Shown here: piece by piece, positions 50,736 through 63,289 of the stretch
Numbering within the stretch: the stretch's first letter is position 1
Layout of the letters: the number at the start of each line of letters is the position of its first letter
Assembly: GCA_024734555.1 (NCBI GenBank)
Contig: JANPWX010000360.1
Span: forward strand, 288,875-352,874
DNA length: 64,000 bases
From: Trochalopteron elliotii
Taxonomy: Eukaryota > Chordata > Aves > Passeriformes > Leiothrichidae
Direction: 5' to 3'
Made by a program: the position numbers and the translations under genes
Notes under the pieces: model-generated
Database searches by the model: none
Seen by the model: the letters and a program-made list of their open reading frames with translations, nothing else
What the model was told of the DNA's origin: nothing

Positions 50736-51288
50736 TGTGTCCTGGGTTGTAGTATAAAATATGCACAAAGTATTCTATCACCATCTTCATGAACTGTTGA
50801 AACCAATTGCTGAAGCAGTGGTCTTCCAGGTTCCCCCTCCCTCTTCTGTTAAGGTGTCTTCTGTTAAGGTGTCTTCTGTTAATGGGTCTTTTGTTGTTAA
50901 TGGGTCTTCTGTTAATGGCCTGCTGCATGACTCATAGACATCATAGTTATCTCACTTTAATGGGCCATCAAGGACCCCCTGTATGACTCATTATTCCATT
51001 GTGAGATGCTCTGCCCAGGGGGAGGAGCCAAGCATTCTCACCTGGATATAATCTGGGATTTGGGACAATACGGGGGACCTTACCCACTGAATTCCCAGAG
51101 GATCAGAGCTACCAGACCTTTCTACGAGATCACTGCTTCCATCATCCCACTCAGGTTGTATTCTGACTCTGTCAGTGGTCATTTGTATTATTACATTTAT
51201 TTTATTTTACCTTTTTTTTTTTCTTCTTCCTATTAAATTGTATTTCTGACTTGAACCCTCTCACTCGTTTTGCTTTCAAACCACTACA
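50736..51288 (+). mobile_element. Solo ERV LTR of passerine type, nested in CR1
   Basis: The element begins TGTGTCCTGGGTTGTAGT and ends TTCAAACCACTACA. Internal landmarks that I recognise from passerine ERV LTRs are CACCATCTTCATGAACTG, GTGGTCTTCCAGGTTCCCC, a tandem array of TCTTCTGTTAAGGTG units, CCTGCTGCATGACTCA, CTGCCCAGGGGGAGGAGCC, the TATA-like CCTGGATATAATCTGG near 51041, TACCCACTGAATTCCCAG, and ATTAAATTGTATTTCTGAC near 51233 in place of AATAAA. Flanking CR1 text resumes on the right. ATCT occurs directly beside both ends and could be part of a target-site duplication. No gag, pol or env is present. The family assignment is from memory (ERVL-like); a repeat database would settle it. Confidence 0.85.
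50842..50920. repeat. 15-bp tandem array inside LTR
   Basis: Five imperfect copies of TCTTCTGTTAAGGTG or TCTTCTGTTAATGGG run head to tail, one with a 3-bp insertion (GTTGTT). They lie in the U3 part of the LTR. The minus-strand NRRHLNRR frame is their translation. Confidence 0.9.
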
Positions 51289-51345
51289 ATCTGCTTCTGG
51301 CTCCTGTTCAGATTGCCATCCATGATGTCTGGTGATAGTTTACTC
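51289..51345 (-). mobile_element. Short CR1 continuation right of the LTR
   Basis: CTGCTTCTGGCTCCTGTTCA, GATTGCCATCCATGATG resembles the antisense CR1 text that normally follows the point where the left part stops. The piece is short and diverged, so the call depends on the left part and the nesting. Confidence 0.5.
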
Positions 51346-54300
51346 ATCTGATCTATATGTCTGTAAAAGGGAGCTATGGGAGATTTTCTATAAAGCCCTG
51401 CTAAACCACCACTTTACATATACCAAAAACAATTCAACAAGAAAAGAACCCTCATCTCTGTCTTAATGCTGCAGTGCTAACTGAAATTAAGTGTAGTCAG
51501 ATACTGTTTTCGTCTGGGAATGAAGTAGCTCAGATGCTGAAAGCACACAGTGAACTATTCTGATGACTGAGAAGATGCTTTTTATATATAGTTATGTCTC
51601 ATAGACAAGATTCACTTAAAGCAGTAGAATTATACCAATGGCTGGCAGTGAATTACCAGAAAATTCTGTATGTCTCAGTGCAGTGATGGGATTGTAATGC
51701 ACTTATTTTTGTCAGTGTTGTGGTGTTGTATTTTTGGGCATGACTCACCCATGCGATTCTCTTTCTGGAATGAAGCTGGTAGATTACTTTACAATTTTCA
51801 TTTTAAGTGGAGATGCAACATATGATTGTGTGAATTCATGAGCTATATTTTCACCATAACAACATATTCTTGAAATTTTTGGCTTGATATGTGTAGAGGA
51901 TGCAACAGTTATTTCTGACAGGTTATTGTATTTAAAGGCAGTTTAAATACACTATTGGTGTAGCTATTATAGTCCAAGGCCTTTAGCAAGACCAGATTTG
52001 TAAGTAGTGATAATACCTATTATTAGAGAAACTGAAACAGATAGAACTATCAGACACACAAACCACAATTGGATCTAAGCAGAAGTAGCAGATGTCAAAG
52101 CGAAGTACAAGCTTAACTAAATTTGTGTTAATGAGAAAATTTTGGAAAATTAGAGACAGGTATCTTTTGTCTGGCAGGCAGAAACTCCCTACTTCTTTTT
52201 CTCCTCTTGTCTATATAACCATGAACTTGTTCTCCAGGGTGAGGTTCTGGGAAAACAAAAACTGACAAAGTTGAGGAGTGTTTCATATTAGGGGCCTAAG
52301 TCTAGGGGCATTGAGAAGAAAGCTACTTAATGACCTATGAAGACAATGGACATGGAGCAAGTCAAAGACATTGCAGCAGTTGCCAGGAATCAGAAGTTCT
52401 GTTTCAAAACACAGATAATACTAGAGATTTAATCATAACACTCACATGCTTTCTTGATAAACTAAACCAACCTAGAGAACACACAATATACACTACCTGT
52501 ACAGCAATGCTCTGGTGAGTTGTGTGGGATGTTTTTTATCTAGAAATGAGCCTTTGTGACATGATCTTTTTACAATAGAAAACAAATTGCCATTGCATGG
52601 CTGAAATTATCTTCCATTGACTGGAAGCATTTTGAAGACAAAGCATAAAAATTTAATAATCCTACTATTTTACTTAACTAAAATAAAGGTTAAGACAGTT
52701 CTACAGTTGATGAAGAAGCATCAACATCTTTGCCATTACCCAGGAACAGCCACTTGGCAGCCTTCTGAAGAAAAAAACAGGTAAAGAGGTGATGAACATT
52801 ACGTTTATCATTAATTTTCCAAGTCAATATATTAACTGATTTGGGTTAAGTTAGTGGTTGTTCAGCCAAGGATTCATGGCTTTCACTAAACCCTGGGAGT
52901 ACTAGGAGAAATCAAGGAAGCTTGTAAGACAGTCCAGTTTGGTAAAGAATTGAGAGGGAGGAGGTCTCCTCTCTCCAGTAGGAGACTTTGTCAGCTTCTA
53001 ATGACAGGGAGAGTGAGCAGGAGAGTTAGGCTAGGGCAGGTCAGGAAATGATCAAGGGGCAATAGTTAGCTACAACAGAAGAATTCAGAGGCAGGAAACA
53101 GCAAAGACTGAGTCGACCTCCTGTTTTCAGAGTTCTTCTTTTATGAGCTCATAGGCCAATATTCTCATAGGTCTGCTAATGGTGAAAGACAGAAATGTTT
53201 ATTACTTAGCTAAGGGCTTTATCTTCTTTCATGTGGGTTCAACATCTTTATCGGCCTTAAGGAAAGCTTCATTCATAAGAGATGAGGAGACCTGGCTCTC
53301 CCTTAAATTCCCTGTGCAATCAGAAAGATATAACTGTGTTTATGCTAAGCACAGAGGGGCAGAGTGCTTGGTATTGTGTCCTACTGCCTGCTCAGTCAAC
53401 TTCTTTTCCAGTAATTTGAAACGATTAAACACAAACAAGGAAAGGAAGACTTCCAAAGGCAGTGGCTATGCCGTAGCACAGATATCAGTCAGTTCAGTAA
53501 TGGCCCTCAGTGTTGTTCTGTAAATGCATTTCAGACTTGCATATAAAATTTCTGCTCTTCATAAGCAATAGAGATGAGCTGCTGATGGAATCCCTGCTGA
53601 TGGAATACAGGTGGGTTCTGCTAGTATACCCTTGAGTCTTTCTATTGATTCTATTCCTTCTAGGGTATCGGAAAGTGTTAGGCACATCCTGCCCTCAAAC
53701 TTGTCCCCTACAACAGTGAAAAGGAGTGTCTTCTGTTGCCTGAAACAGCAGCCTCTCTGACAAGAATCATAGTTTCATCATTGTTTAATATTAATTGACC
53801 ACTTCTTTGATCAGAACAGAGTTATTTACTGTACTTCCTCCTCCCTGCTAGTCTTTAGGCACACTGAGATCAATAAGGAGCTAATTTATATAGAAGTTTC
53901 CTAAAACATGTCTGCTAACATAGACTTAGTCTTCACCGACAACTGAATGCTTTGGAATAATTTGCAGGTAAAATTTAAAGCACTGTTTAATATCAACTGT
54001 AAAATATATGTGGAGTAAACATCTGTTTCTAGTTCTTTTCAAATGTGGCAAAGCTAAAAGCAGAAAAACCTTTGTACAATATGATCCTGCAAAACCTCTG
54101 CTAGTCACACAGAAATGGAATATTGTCATGGTTTCAACTTTAAACTGAAAAGATCTTTTTCTTCCTCTCTTTTATTTTTTAATTTTTAGATATTTTTCTT
54201 TTCTGCCAAACTATCAATCAAAGCTTATATAAGGTGGTGCACCAGATTTCATTAAGCAGTAATTCAGTATGCATTACTGTTTATGGAAAAAAATACAGGT

Positions 54301-57300
54301 CACAAGCATCTTTTTTCTTCCCCCCTCACTTAAAAGTGCTCTTTCTCTCATAGGTCCTTTACTAGAAGCGTCTTCTAAAGAATGGGAAAACAGAAAAAAT
54401 AACAGGTCTGTTTTCCAAACTTTTTTTTCTGTACCACCTAAAATTGGCAGATGTAAAGCCTTTATGTCTGTGGAAAATGTTTTCAGTGAAAAGTCTTAGC
54501 ATAGCTTTTGTGGCTCTGATTTGGGGCAGAATGCAGAGTAGATGGACAGAAAATGGGGGTAGGCTGAAATCTTTCTCTCTGATACTCTAGTGCAGCATCT
54601 GTCGTATCACTGTGGCTGACCGGGCGCATATATCTTGAAACTGGGAGGTGTCTTTTTTGTAAATATGTCTATTAGATAAGGGAAGATGCTGTTCCTTTTC
54701 AGAACAGCAAGGAAACAAGCTTCAGAATGCAAGATCAGGCCTGTCCCTTCAAATTAAATCTTGGCTCTCAGGAATCCTGCTGCAGAAATCTATACCTTTA
54801 TGGAGGACAGTGTTTATACAGCCAATTATCTATGTTTACTGTAGCTGGCAACAATAAAGTGTTCATCATGACGTGTTTTTCCTAAAAGGAAAATTGTCCG
54901 TCCATACTGAAGGTTTTTCATTAAGGTGAGGAGCTGGAGATTGCAAATTGTGTGGGGTGTTATTACATTTCTTTCCTACAAAAGCAGCAAACACCTTGCC
55001 AACTGCACTACTCTTTTCTCATTAGCTTTTCTGACTTGTATTACATTACTTCTTAACCTCATAGTGCCAGATAATGCAGAAACAAGGAATAAAATCCAAC
55101 CCTTTTTTAGCTGAGGCCCTTTAATACTTCTTGCTGGGGCATTCTCCAACACGAAAAATATTTGCATAAAAGAAAGATTGCTGTATGTCTTTGACAGCAA
55201 TCTGAACTGGAAAGAAAAACTACATTATCTGGAACAAGAAGTGATTTTACCTTAGACAACCTCAACATCCAACAGTCTGAGTCAGCAGGAAAAGTTCTTC
55301 TGAGTTGTACATACACTAGAACAAAAAGTGTAGATTAATCTCCAAAGAAATCCAGTAATAAGGCTGTTCATCTAATGAACCCTCATAACTTCAGGAAGAA
55401 AGTCTGCTCCTACTGAAGTTTAGTAGCATTTTCCCATCAACTTCTGAGCGGCCAGTAATTCTCTATCAATTCTTAGAGCTATTTGCTCCTTGCTGTCTCC
55501 CTTCCTGGAGTGAATGAAGGACACCTGTGCAATTACTGATGTTTATATTCAATACTTTTGATAAAATTCAAGACATTTTAAATCTATTCTGGTCAGAAAT
55601 TTTTATGTCAACTTCCATAGGTTGTTGGGAGGGTTTTTGAATGTTAACTGTAGCATAGTAGGCATGCTTGTATGCTGGCTAATTTTTCAGTAAAATGGTA
55701 ACATTTCAGTTGGAGAAGGAGCTGGATGACTCCCTTGCTACTTGAGGAAAATTAGACCATCACAGCCTTTTCAAAATACTCAGGTCAACATCATAAAGAA
55801 GAGAAACAAGTAATATTGTTTGTTGTTACTATAAGCACATGATTCCTACTGTCCAAAATCTGTATATTCATTGATTCGTCCCAGTTTTATTTTAATAATA
55901 AACATATTGAACATTATATGTCTTCCCATTCACATACACGTACACACACACAAAAACAAGTCACAAATCCAGGCTATGGCTCTTCTTGAGCCTCTTTAGG
56001 AATGGATATCCTGTTTCTGGTGCTGTCATGCTTAATTTCTGATTAATGCCAGTGCTGGTATCTCAAACTTTAAAGTAAGTATGGTAACCTTCAGGGAATC
56101 TTCCTTCAGGGAAGATGTCAGTTTCTTTCATCGTCTCTTTAATCTCCACTGCCTCAGGAAATTCTACCTTTTTTCTCTTTAATGTATAGAAAATTTATTA
56201 TGAAAAAACTGGATTAAGAAAAAGAAATCAGTTTGGCTAAGCCTTCCAATCAAAACTTTTAGGTTTTTTTGAAATCTCAGAAAAGGAACATGTCTATCAG
56301 ATCGTAATCTGAAATGTTTAAGTGACACAGACCCTTCTGTAGAGTTCAGCCAGATCGTGGAACCCTTCTTCCTGTGACTCCTACTGAATAGTCCTCAGAA
56401 TTATTGAGTACCTTCTTCAACTGTCCTGGAAAGAGTGATTCAGTTTTATCCAAGAATAACATAGTGTGAGAAAAGATTGTGTAAAACAAACACCAGAAAC
56501 TCAGGGTTTATGAGACTTCTAATGTTCAAGAACAAAACCTGGGGATATGGATTTCTGGTGTTTCTTTGTTAAAAAATAAAGAAAAGATATGAACATAAAG
56601 ATGTGGCATTTTTCTAATCAGTAGGCAGACAGGAAGTGCAATTTCTGTGATACTGAATCTTCTGAGAATTTGTGGTTTCTTCCAGCTGAGTGTCTGGCCT
56701 GAACTTGGCGAGATGATAAAAAAGGAGATCTAATTTTTTGGCCTACAGTATCATATAAATTGTTCAGCAGAAGCATGAAAGCCTGCATGAGCAGAACTGG
56801 AAAGCAAGAGGATATTGTGTCATAAATAGGAGTTGAGAAGGTGACTGGGGAATAACATTTTCCATTACACCAATTCAAAGCAGAAAACTCAACCTCAAAT
56901 TTTTTCTTCTCCCTGTATGTTCTCCCCCTCAGTTTTTCAGAAAGGCACTCACTATGTTCAGATATAAATTCATTTTTCATTTCTTATGCAAATATTAACA
57001 GACTGAATCATGAAGCTAAGTTCGTCACAGTGAGCAGTTTTAAAGGAGCATATAACTGCCAAGAGTTCATGGTGGTTTAAGGACTTTGCTTTTACAGACT
57101 TCTGCAGAGATTAAAAGTTAGTTCCAACACAAACAGCCCTTTCAGTAGGCTCTCACTGGTGGTGACAATGAAATAAATTCTTCAGAAAGCACAACATTAA
57201 TAATATCCTTTCCTTGTTTCCAAAAGGACTATCTATATTAAATAAAATGGACGCTATTTTTAGGTACTTAAACCCAAAAATCATTGAGGAATAATGTCTT

Positions 57301-58269
57301 TAGAAGTCAAGGCAGAAGGAAGTTTTCTCTCTTCTACTGCTGACTCACATCATGTGTTGCTACACAGCAACATCTTCTCAGAGAAGAGGAATACTTCTGT
57401 TTGATTATAGTCTTTGGAAACTGCCTCTTTTTTTTGCTTCTGCTTCTAGGTACCCCAATCGTTACAGCAGGTAGCCTCTGATTGCTTTGATATAACACTG
57501 GATACAGATTGACTTTAGTGATCTACATTATACCTAGCAACTCTCTCAAGCCTCATAAGTGGATTTCAATACTGAGTTGCTTCACTGAAAGTGCCTATAA
57601 GAATGCCAGTCAGTGGGAATTTTGTTTGAAAGTTGTGCTTTTAACAGTTAGCAGCAGTTACAGAGCTATTGACAAAAAATGAAAACTTAAAAAAAATATT
57701 ATTCTTCCAAAATAACTAGGCTTTCAGATCACAGATGCAGCTACTACATTTTTAGAGATACAATTCTAATTACTCCAAGCCAAGACATGTTCTTTAAAGA
57801 TGACAGTAATTGTCTTGCCTGGAGAAGCCTTTAAAGCTCACTCATTTAGTCCTTGATTCCTTTTCTGTCTGATATTACCTTGCCTTGCAATGTCTTAATT
57901 TGTTTTTATAATTTCTACAGCATCTTGTCAAAATCTGTTGTACTACTTTTCTAATGTAAATTTTGAAAAGTCATTTATCTTTAAATTATTGGTGAGGAAC
58001 AGATAAAGGCATCAAAAAGTAGATTTGGTACTACTTTGAGATTCCCTAGACTAGACAGAATCTGCTAGACCAAGGGTCAGTCAGCATGATCAGAAAGCTG
58101 CTGTGTTTTGAGGGCAGGATAGCAGTGCACTGTGCATGGTGGATGGTGATAATCTGGATGTCTCAAATATGACAATGTTTATGTAATGCAGATATACCGT
58201 AATTCCCATTTTCAGTAATTTCAATAATTAAGTCTTTAAATTATTAAAGTGAATCTTAATGTATCAAAT
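51346..58269. other. AT-rich stretch without a supported gene
   Basis: No CR1 was recognised. A block near 52860-53480 has weak minus-strand LTR-like signals, including TAATAAACATTTC (complement near 53195-53207). Open frames at 53179-53523 and minus-strand 56618-56980 show no known domain. Confidence 0.35.
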
Positions 58270-58273
58270 TATC

Positions 58274-59100
58274 TCAGATTATAAAATTGTCATTCTGATG
58301 GTTCGTCTTCTTGGAAAGAACAGGAAATATTTGGTCCTGCAGTTCTTTTGAGGGACTGGTTTTGTTCCCTCTGGAAGGCTCAAGCTGTTGATTTCCAAAG
58401 CAGAATGGGAGCTGTACCCAGCTGTCACAATGCTCTTTCAGTGAACGCGCTGCCTTCTGCTGGAAGGTTTTTGTGCATGTATTTGACATGAGAGACCCAC
58501 TGGAACCTCTCAATCAGCCTTCAGTGCCATCTGTGCTTGCTTGAGTATTTATGCCAGCAAACCGCATCTTTTAAATATGGGATGAGTATGATCATGCACT
58601 GCTAATCCTTCTTCATCTACATCAGTTTCTGGTCTCTTGTCTGGACCTCATTTTTTTTATCATCTGAAACAGTAGATGGCAAAATATTCCCTGGTGAAGT
58701 TCCTGCCACCACTTCTCACTGATTTGTACATGACAAGTCAGTCTAACTTCAAAGCATGTTGTAGTTTTTCCGATCCTTTTTGATTGTGTATGGATACCTC
58801 AGCATTTTCCTTCCGCTCAAAAGGTTTATGGCATGTTGTTTCTGCAGAGTAAAAGACAAAACTCCTACCTTTTTTAACAAACGCAAGGTGATTCTCAGTA
58901 GCACTTCCAGGTTAGAGATCTGTTTCTTTTTTAAATGGTTCAACATTGACTCAAGCCTTGCGAGTGGCATCCTGGTCAGGTGTTGCCAGTGTGTGTAGAC
59001 ACTTTGTGTAGACACATTCTTCAAGCAATAGCTCTGTCTCTTGAGGCTGTGAGAACAATTCCTGCTGGGAGGCATTAGCAAACAATGGGTTAAAGTGGCT
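58274..59100 (-). pseudogene. Possible decayed exon(s) of an unidentified gene
   Basis: Reading the minus strand from 59100, an acceptor-like pyrimidine run ending TTGTAG (59101-59106) leads directly into a frame beginning SHFNPLF and containing QQELFSQPQETELLLEEC. That frame is interrupted by TGA, TAA and TGA but resumes each time, through AETTCHKPFERKENAEV, to about 58747. Protein-like text then moves between frames: TSPGNILPSTVSDDKKNEV, DVDEEGLAVHDH followed by HPIFKRCGLLA, and QLPFCFGNQQLEPS (58274-58513). Several stops and at least three frame changes mean it cannot encode a protein as it stands. Two other frames are also open here (one 110 codons), so composition alone may create the impression. 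I did not recognise the family. It may be a chance run of open frames instead. Confidence 0.3.
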
Positions 59101-59604
59101 CTACAAGAGAAAAGAAGATGTGGGAATGAAAACTGAAGTGGTTTAGTTGTTCACAGGACACAGATGAAACTATACCCAGAGCGTGGCTTCTGCTGCCTAT
59201 TCCATCCTGTTTAACAGCTGACGTTTTGAAACACCCAAACTCCTTTTGTGTAGATTGCAATAAACTGTAACCACTTTATGGTTTTAACTCTTTTTAAGTG
59301 TAGAAAATAATGCATAAAAAATGCAAAAAATAATGCAAAAAATTATAATGTATAAAATAACATTTCATTTGTTCCTGGCTAGCTTCATGAACCACTAGTG
59401 AACATACTGAATAAATTCAGCCAGTGTCACTGCACGTGCTCAGTAAGTGGAAGCTTGCTTTGCCTCAGGGCCACCTGACCTGTGCAAACCAAATGAAGTT
59501 TCTTGATTCAGTTGCTGTTTGGTAGGGGAATGTGGCACCAACAGATCTGATGTCATGGAAGAGAAGAAAAGACATTTCTGGGCAGGGTGAGAAAGTAATC
59601 TTAC

Positions 59605-59795
59605 CAGTACAGCTTGCTCTTTCTGATCAAAGTTCACAACTGGAATAATTAGTATTAATTGGCTTTGGTCTTAAACCACAGATTTTATTTGCAAGGAATT
59701 CAAAATGATTCAAGTTATTTTCACTACCCTGACTATATATTGAAGAATTTAAAGATGTCTGGAATTCTCTGAAACTAAAAGCATCAGTCTGTTTG
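59605..59795 (-). pseudogene. Possible upstream decayed exon of the same gene
   Basis: On the minus strand an acceptor-like ATACTTCTCAG ends at 59796. The frame that follows reads KQTDAFSFREFQTSL and later LNHFEFLANKICGLRPKPIN up to a TGA at 59627. One base out of frame it continues DQKEQAVL to a donor-like CTG|GTAAGAT (exon end 59605). That donor is in phase 0, and the candidate exon starting at 59100 also opens in phase 0, so the two would join as QAVL then SHF. The agreement of splice sites and phase is the main support. The internal frameshift suggests decay. No homology was recognised. Confidence 0.3.
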
Positions 59796-62067
59796 CTGAG
59801 AAGTATTGAAAATATGTACAAGGACTATGGATCATAATAAATTAAACACTAATGTACTGATTTTATCAAGAAAAATCCATTTCAAGGACATAATAAAGAA
59901 AAGGTATAATCTTAGGCCTGAATAAACTCTTCTGTTTGAGACTCTGAGAGTGACTTTTTAAAATTATATTCTCAAATCTGCCACACAATGATACATGAGC
60001 ATAAAGGCTCTGTTTAGTGGGTGCATGTAGGTATGTAAGTATGCATGAAAAAAACCTGTAATTTCAGAACTAATGCTGCTAATATTGAAATGATATTTAT
60101 AGAAATATGTCTTGAAGTAGCATGAAAGTTGTCACTGGCATCTTTGTATGAGTGCAGATAATGTTCAGTGCTATCTCTAGTCCAGTTGCCTCTGGCAGTA
60201 ACATGAAAACTTCTGCTGCTTTTGGAATTGCATCAAAAGTAATTTCTTCTTTTATGGAATTGTTTGTCACAGTGTAAAGGACATGGAAGTGCTTGTGAAT
60301 ATATGCATTTGCACATGCTCAGTCCCTCAACTGCTCATTTCTGTAAGACATCCTTGTCTTACTTCTTTGAAACTCAGACTTTGAATGATGTATTTAGTTG
60401 TATTCAACATTCACTTGCAGTACTCATCAGAAAATCCAGAAAATTTCTACCGAGCTATTTCTAGGGTGATGAAAAAAATGTTAGTGATTTCCAGAAAATT
60501 AATGAAATTTTAAGTATGTTTTGTAAGTGTGGTAGATTGGACTGGTGGCACCATCTACTAAAATTGCTGAGAAATTCCATTACAAAATCATTTTCTCTAG
60601 CTCATAACTTTGCCAAAATTTAACTATTTGGCCTGAAATTTTTGCATACTGGGTAATCTGCCTCAGGCTGAATCTTTCTGGAAAATTTCAGTCAAAATTA
60701 CTATTTCCAAGAACTAAATTTGGAGAAAATACATCATTCTGTCCATATCAAAATGTTCTGGTTACCTCTTTTGTGTGAAATTTTAATGATTTGAAACAGA
60801 AACATAAAATTTGGAAGAGGTGACTGGAGTATCCAGCCTGTGCTTTGTTGTTGATGTGAAATTGCATCCTGAACAACTGAAGACTTTTTTTTAAAGAAAA
60901 GAAAGGCAAAGATGAAAAAAAAATCAGAAAGAAAATATCTCAGTCTGCAAACACTGACTAGAGGATTGTGAGATTTCTGAAGTCACAGCTCTAAAACGCT
61001 GCTACATGTACTGATGGAGATTTCAGCTTGAAGTGAGCTGGACTGAGGAGTAGATCAAGTCAAAGACTGGTACCAAGAGTGCATGTGGTGAGACCTCAGC
61101 ACTGGAGTTCCAGGTGTCCTTGCTCAAGTTGTGCGAGGCACAAAGCTCTCTGTTTTCAGTGCACAGATGGCCAGAGGTGTTTGCAGGAGGAGCATGTTAG
61201 GACAAAGAGTTTGGTGGACCAGATGGAGACTATCTGTCCATAAGGAGGGAAATAGGAAACTAGGATATAGGAAAATAGGGCTGTAGGATGACCCAGTTGT
61301 TTGACCCAGACGAGTATTGTGCAGGCCTAACCTTTTACACTGGATGTTGAATGCCAAAGGACCATGAAGGTAACTTGAAGGCAGGAGTCCTGAGAAAACA
61401 GTACTATGTAGTCCTGTAACTAAATATTGTTGTAATGCCCATATTCAACAGTGCTGCATTACAAGTACAATTTTGAAATTTGCTAATATATATAAGCTTA
61501 TTACTGGAATGGGTATTATATTTTAAATGCTATATTTTAGTGTGCAATGTAAATGAACTCCATAGTTTCCAGTGTTAGGCTGTCATGACCTTCTAGATTT
61601 GAAAAACTGAACTTTATTCCTCACTGGAACACTGGTAGGCTTTCCTTCTGATTTATATAATGTTCACATCATAACCCATTTGATTGGCAATACATCAGAT
61701 TTCATCTCACTCATGACAGAAAATGCTATCCTGGGTTGGAATTCCAGGTCAGTATTGTTTCCAAAAGCAAAAGCTAAATAATTCTTCTAAAATTTAAATT
61801 GAAAAGTCTTTATCCAGGCTAGAGTAGTGTTTGCTCTGGTGAAGGAAGTAGTTCATTAATATGGAAAGGACTCCTATTGGATACAAGAAATTAAAAGTGC
61901 TGAGATACATGATTTGTAAACTTCTCCAGTGGGAAGCAGGTTAGAACTGCATGGAAAAGTAAGTCAGGGCTAGTTCCATTCAACTGCTGAAATTGGTTCC
62001 TTCACAGCCTGGGCTGAACCAAGCAGAAAAGAGTCTAAACCACCTTTTAATTCAGCAACGTTTATGG
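59796..62067. other. Non-coding stretch
   Basis: AT-rich, no repeat recognised. A 75-codon stop-free minus-strand run at about 60094-60320 (including EEITFDAIPKAAEVF) might belong with the decayed-gene candidate downstream, but it has no convincing splice sites. Confidence 0.35.
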
Positions 62068-62128
62068 AAGAATTTAGGTTAGAATGGACATTGGAGGTCG
62101 TCTGGTCCAAACCCCTACTAGAAGCATG
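62068..62128 (-). mobile_element. CR1 tail remnant, antisense
   Basis: GAAGAATTTAGGTTAGAATG, then GACATTGGAGGTCGTCTGG and TCCAAACCCCTACTAGAAGC is the reverse complement of the CR1 3' end without its octamer tail. Only about 60 bp survive. It covers the start of the 106-codon plus-strand frame, which is therefore not a gene. Confidence 0.75.
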
Positions 62129-63289
62129 TGTTAGTAGAAGTGCAAGAAACCAAATTAGGTCCTTATGCAGAAAACAAAACAAAACTTTTTTAGACATTTT
62201 AGCTAAATACTGTTTTTCTTATAAGAAATTACTCCCTTTGCAAGAAAAACACATTTTTGAGGTCAGCAGATCAGTTTATGTCTTATGTCATATGAGAGCA
62301 AACAATGAGGGAAGAATTAGTAAAATTCTCAATACAAGAAACACAAAGTGTGAGATTCTTAAAAACAGCTGTTCTGCTTATTAACATTCCTCAGACACTG
62401 AACGATTTTCAAAGTGGCTTTAAGCCTTGCCAAGTTAATTGACATTATAGTTGGGTTGGTCAAGACAAAGACGATTGGAAAAGGGGCCTTATTATTGTTC
62501 ACATGGGTCAAATGAGGGCAAGTCTTAGCTGATCTGTGACCTGCAAGGTTAAATGTTTGACCCCTTCAGATTGTCAGGATGGCAAAGAGGGCAACAGAGA
62601 CAGAAAGAGCTGCTGGGTTAAGCAGCAGTAGTTCACCCACACTGTCCTTTGCACAGTTGCACAAATGTAAACATAAAGGGAAGAATCTGTTTCTAAGGTA
62701 TGATAAAATAACATCTGAGGAGAAGTTTTGTAACAGACACAGGCTCTGTCTCTTAGAAGTTGATCATATCTTCCAAATGTTCTACATATGGAGATGCCTT
62801 TGTGCAGTTTAAAAATCCTTCACTACTATTTGCTTCTGATTTGTGTTTAAAAAGAATGTTTGCAGCAGTACGTAAGCATCAAATAGTGTAATATAAGTAT
62901 CATAGCATACATGCTTTCAAAAACATTTAACTGTTAAAAATGTGTAAAAACAAATTTCTGCTATGACTTATCAGCTGGCCATGTGCTAACCATAGTTTTT
63001 AAAAAATGCTAGTACAGTATGCTTGAAAGCAAACATAAACATGAAAGTTTATGCTGGAAATTTCCCCAGCTACTCTTCTATTGCTCAGACACAAATAAAT
63101 CTGTGTGGTCCATGTTTTCAATATGGTTGATTTTTAAATAATAATGGATCTGCATGCACCCCATTCTGCTGCAAAGACTCCGCAGTTTATAAAGTAGGAA
63201 TCTGGGGTTGTATTAGCAGTGGGTGCTTTGAACTGTGGATATTGGACTCCTGTGATGGGATTAATGTCATTTGACTCCAGCTACCTGAG
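62129..63289. other. Non-coding stretch
   Basis: AT-rich DNA between two CR1 pieces. The open frame at 62579-62812 shows low-complexity Ser and no recognised domain. Confidence 0.4.

Noticed and set aside
53179..53523. 114-codon plus-strand open frame
   Set aside because: No domain recognised and it overlaps a region with weak repeat signals on the opposite strand.
54354..54412. Possible 57-bp exon after a CTCTCATAG acceptor-like site
   Set aside because: The downstream donor-like GTCTGT is weak and no neighbouring exon or homology supports it.
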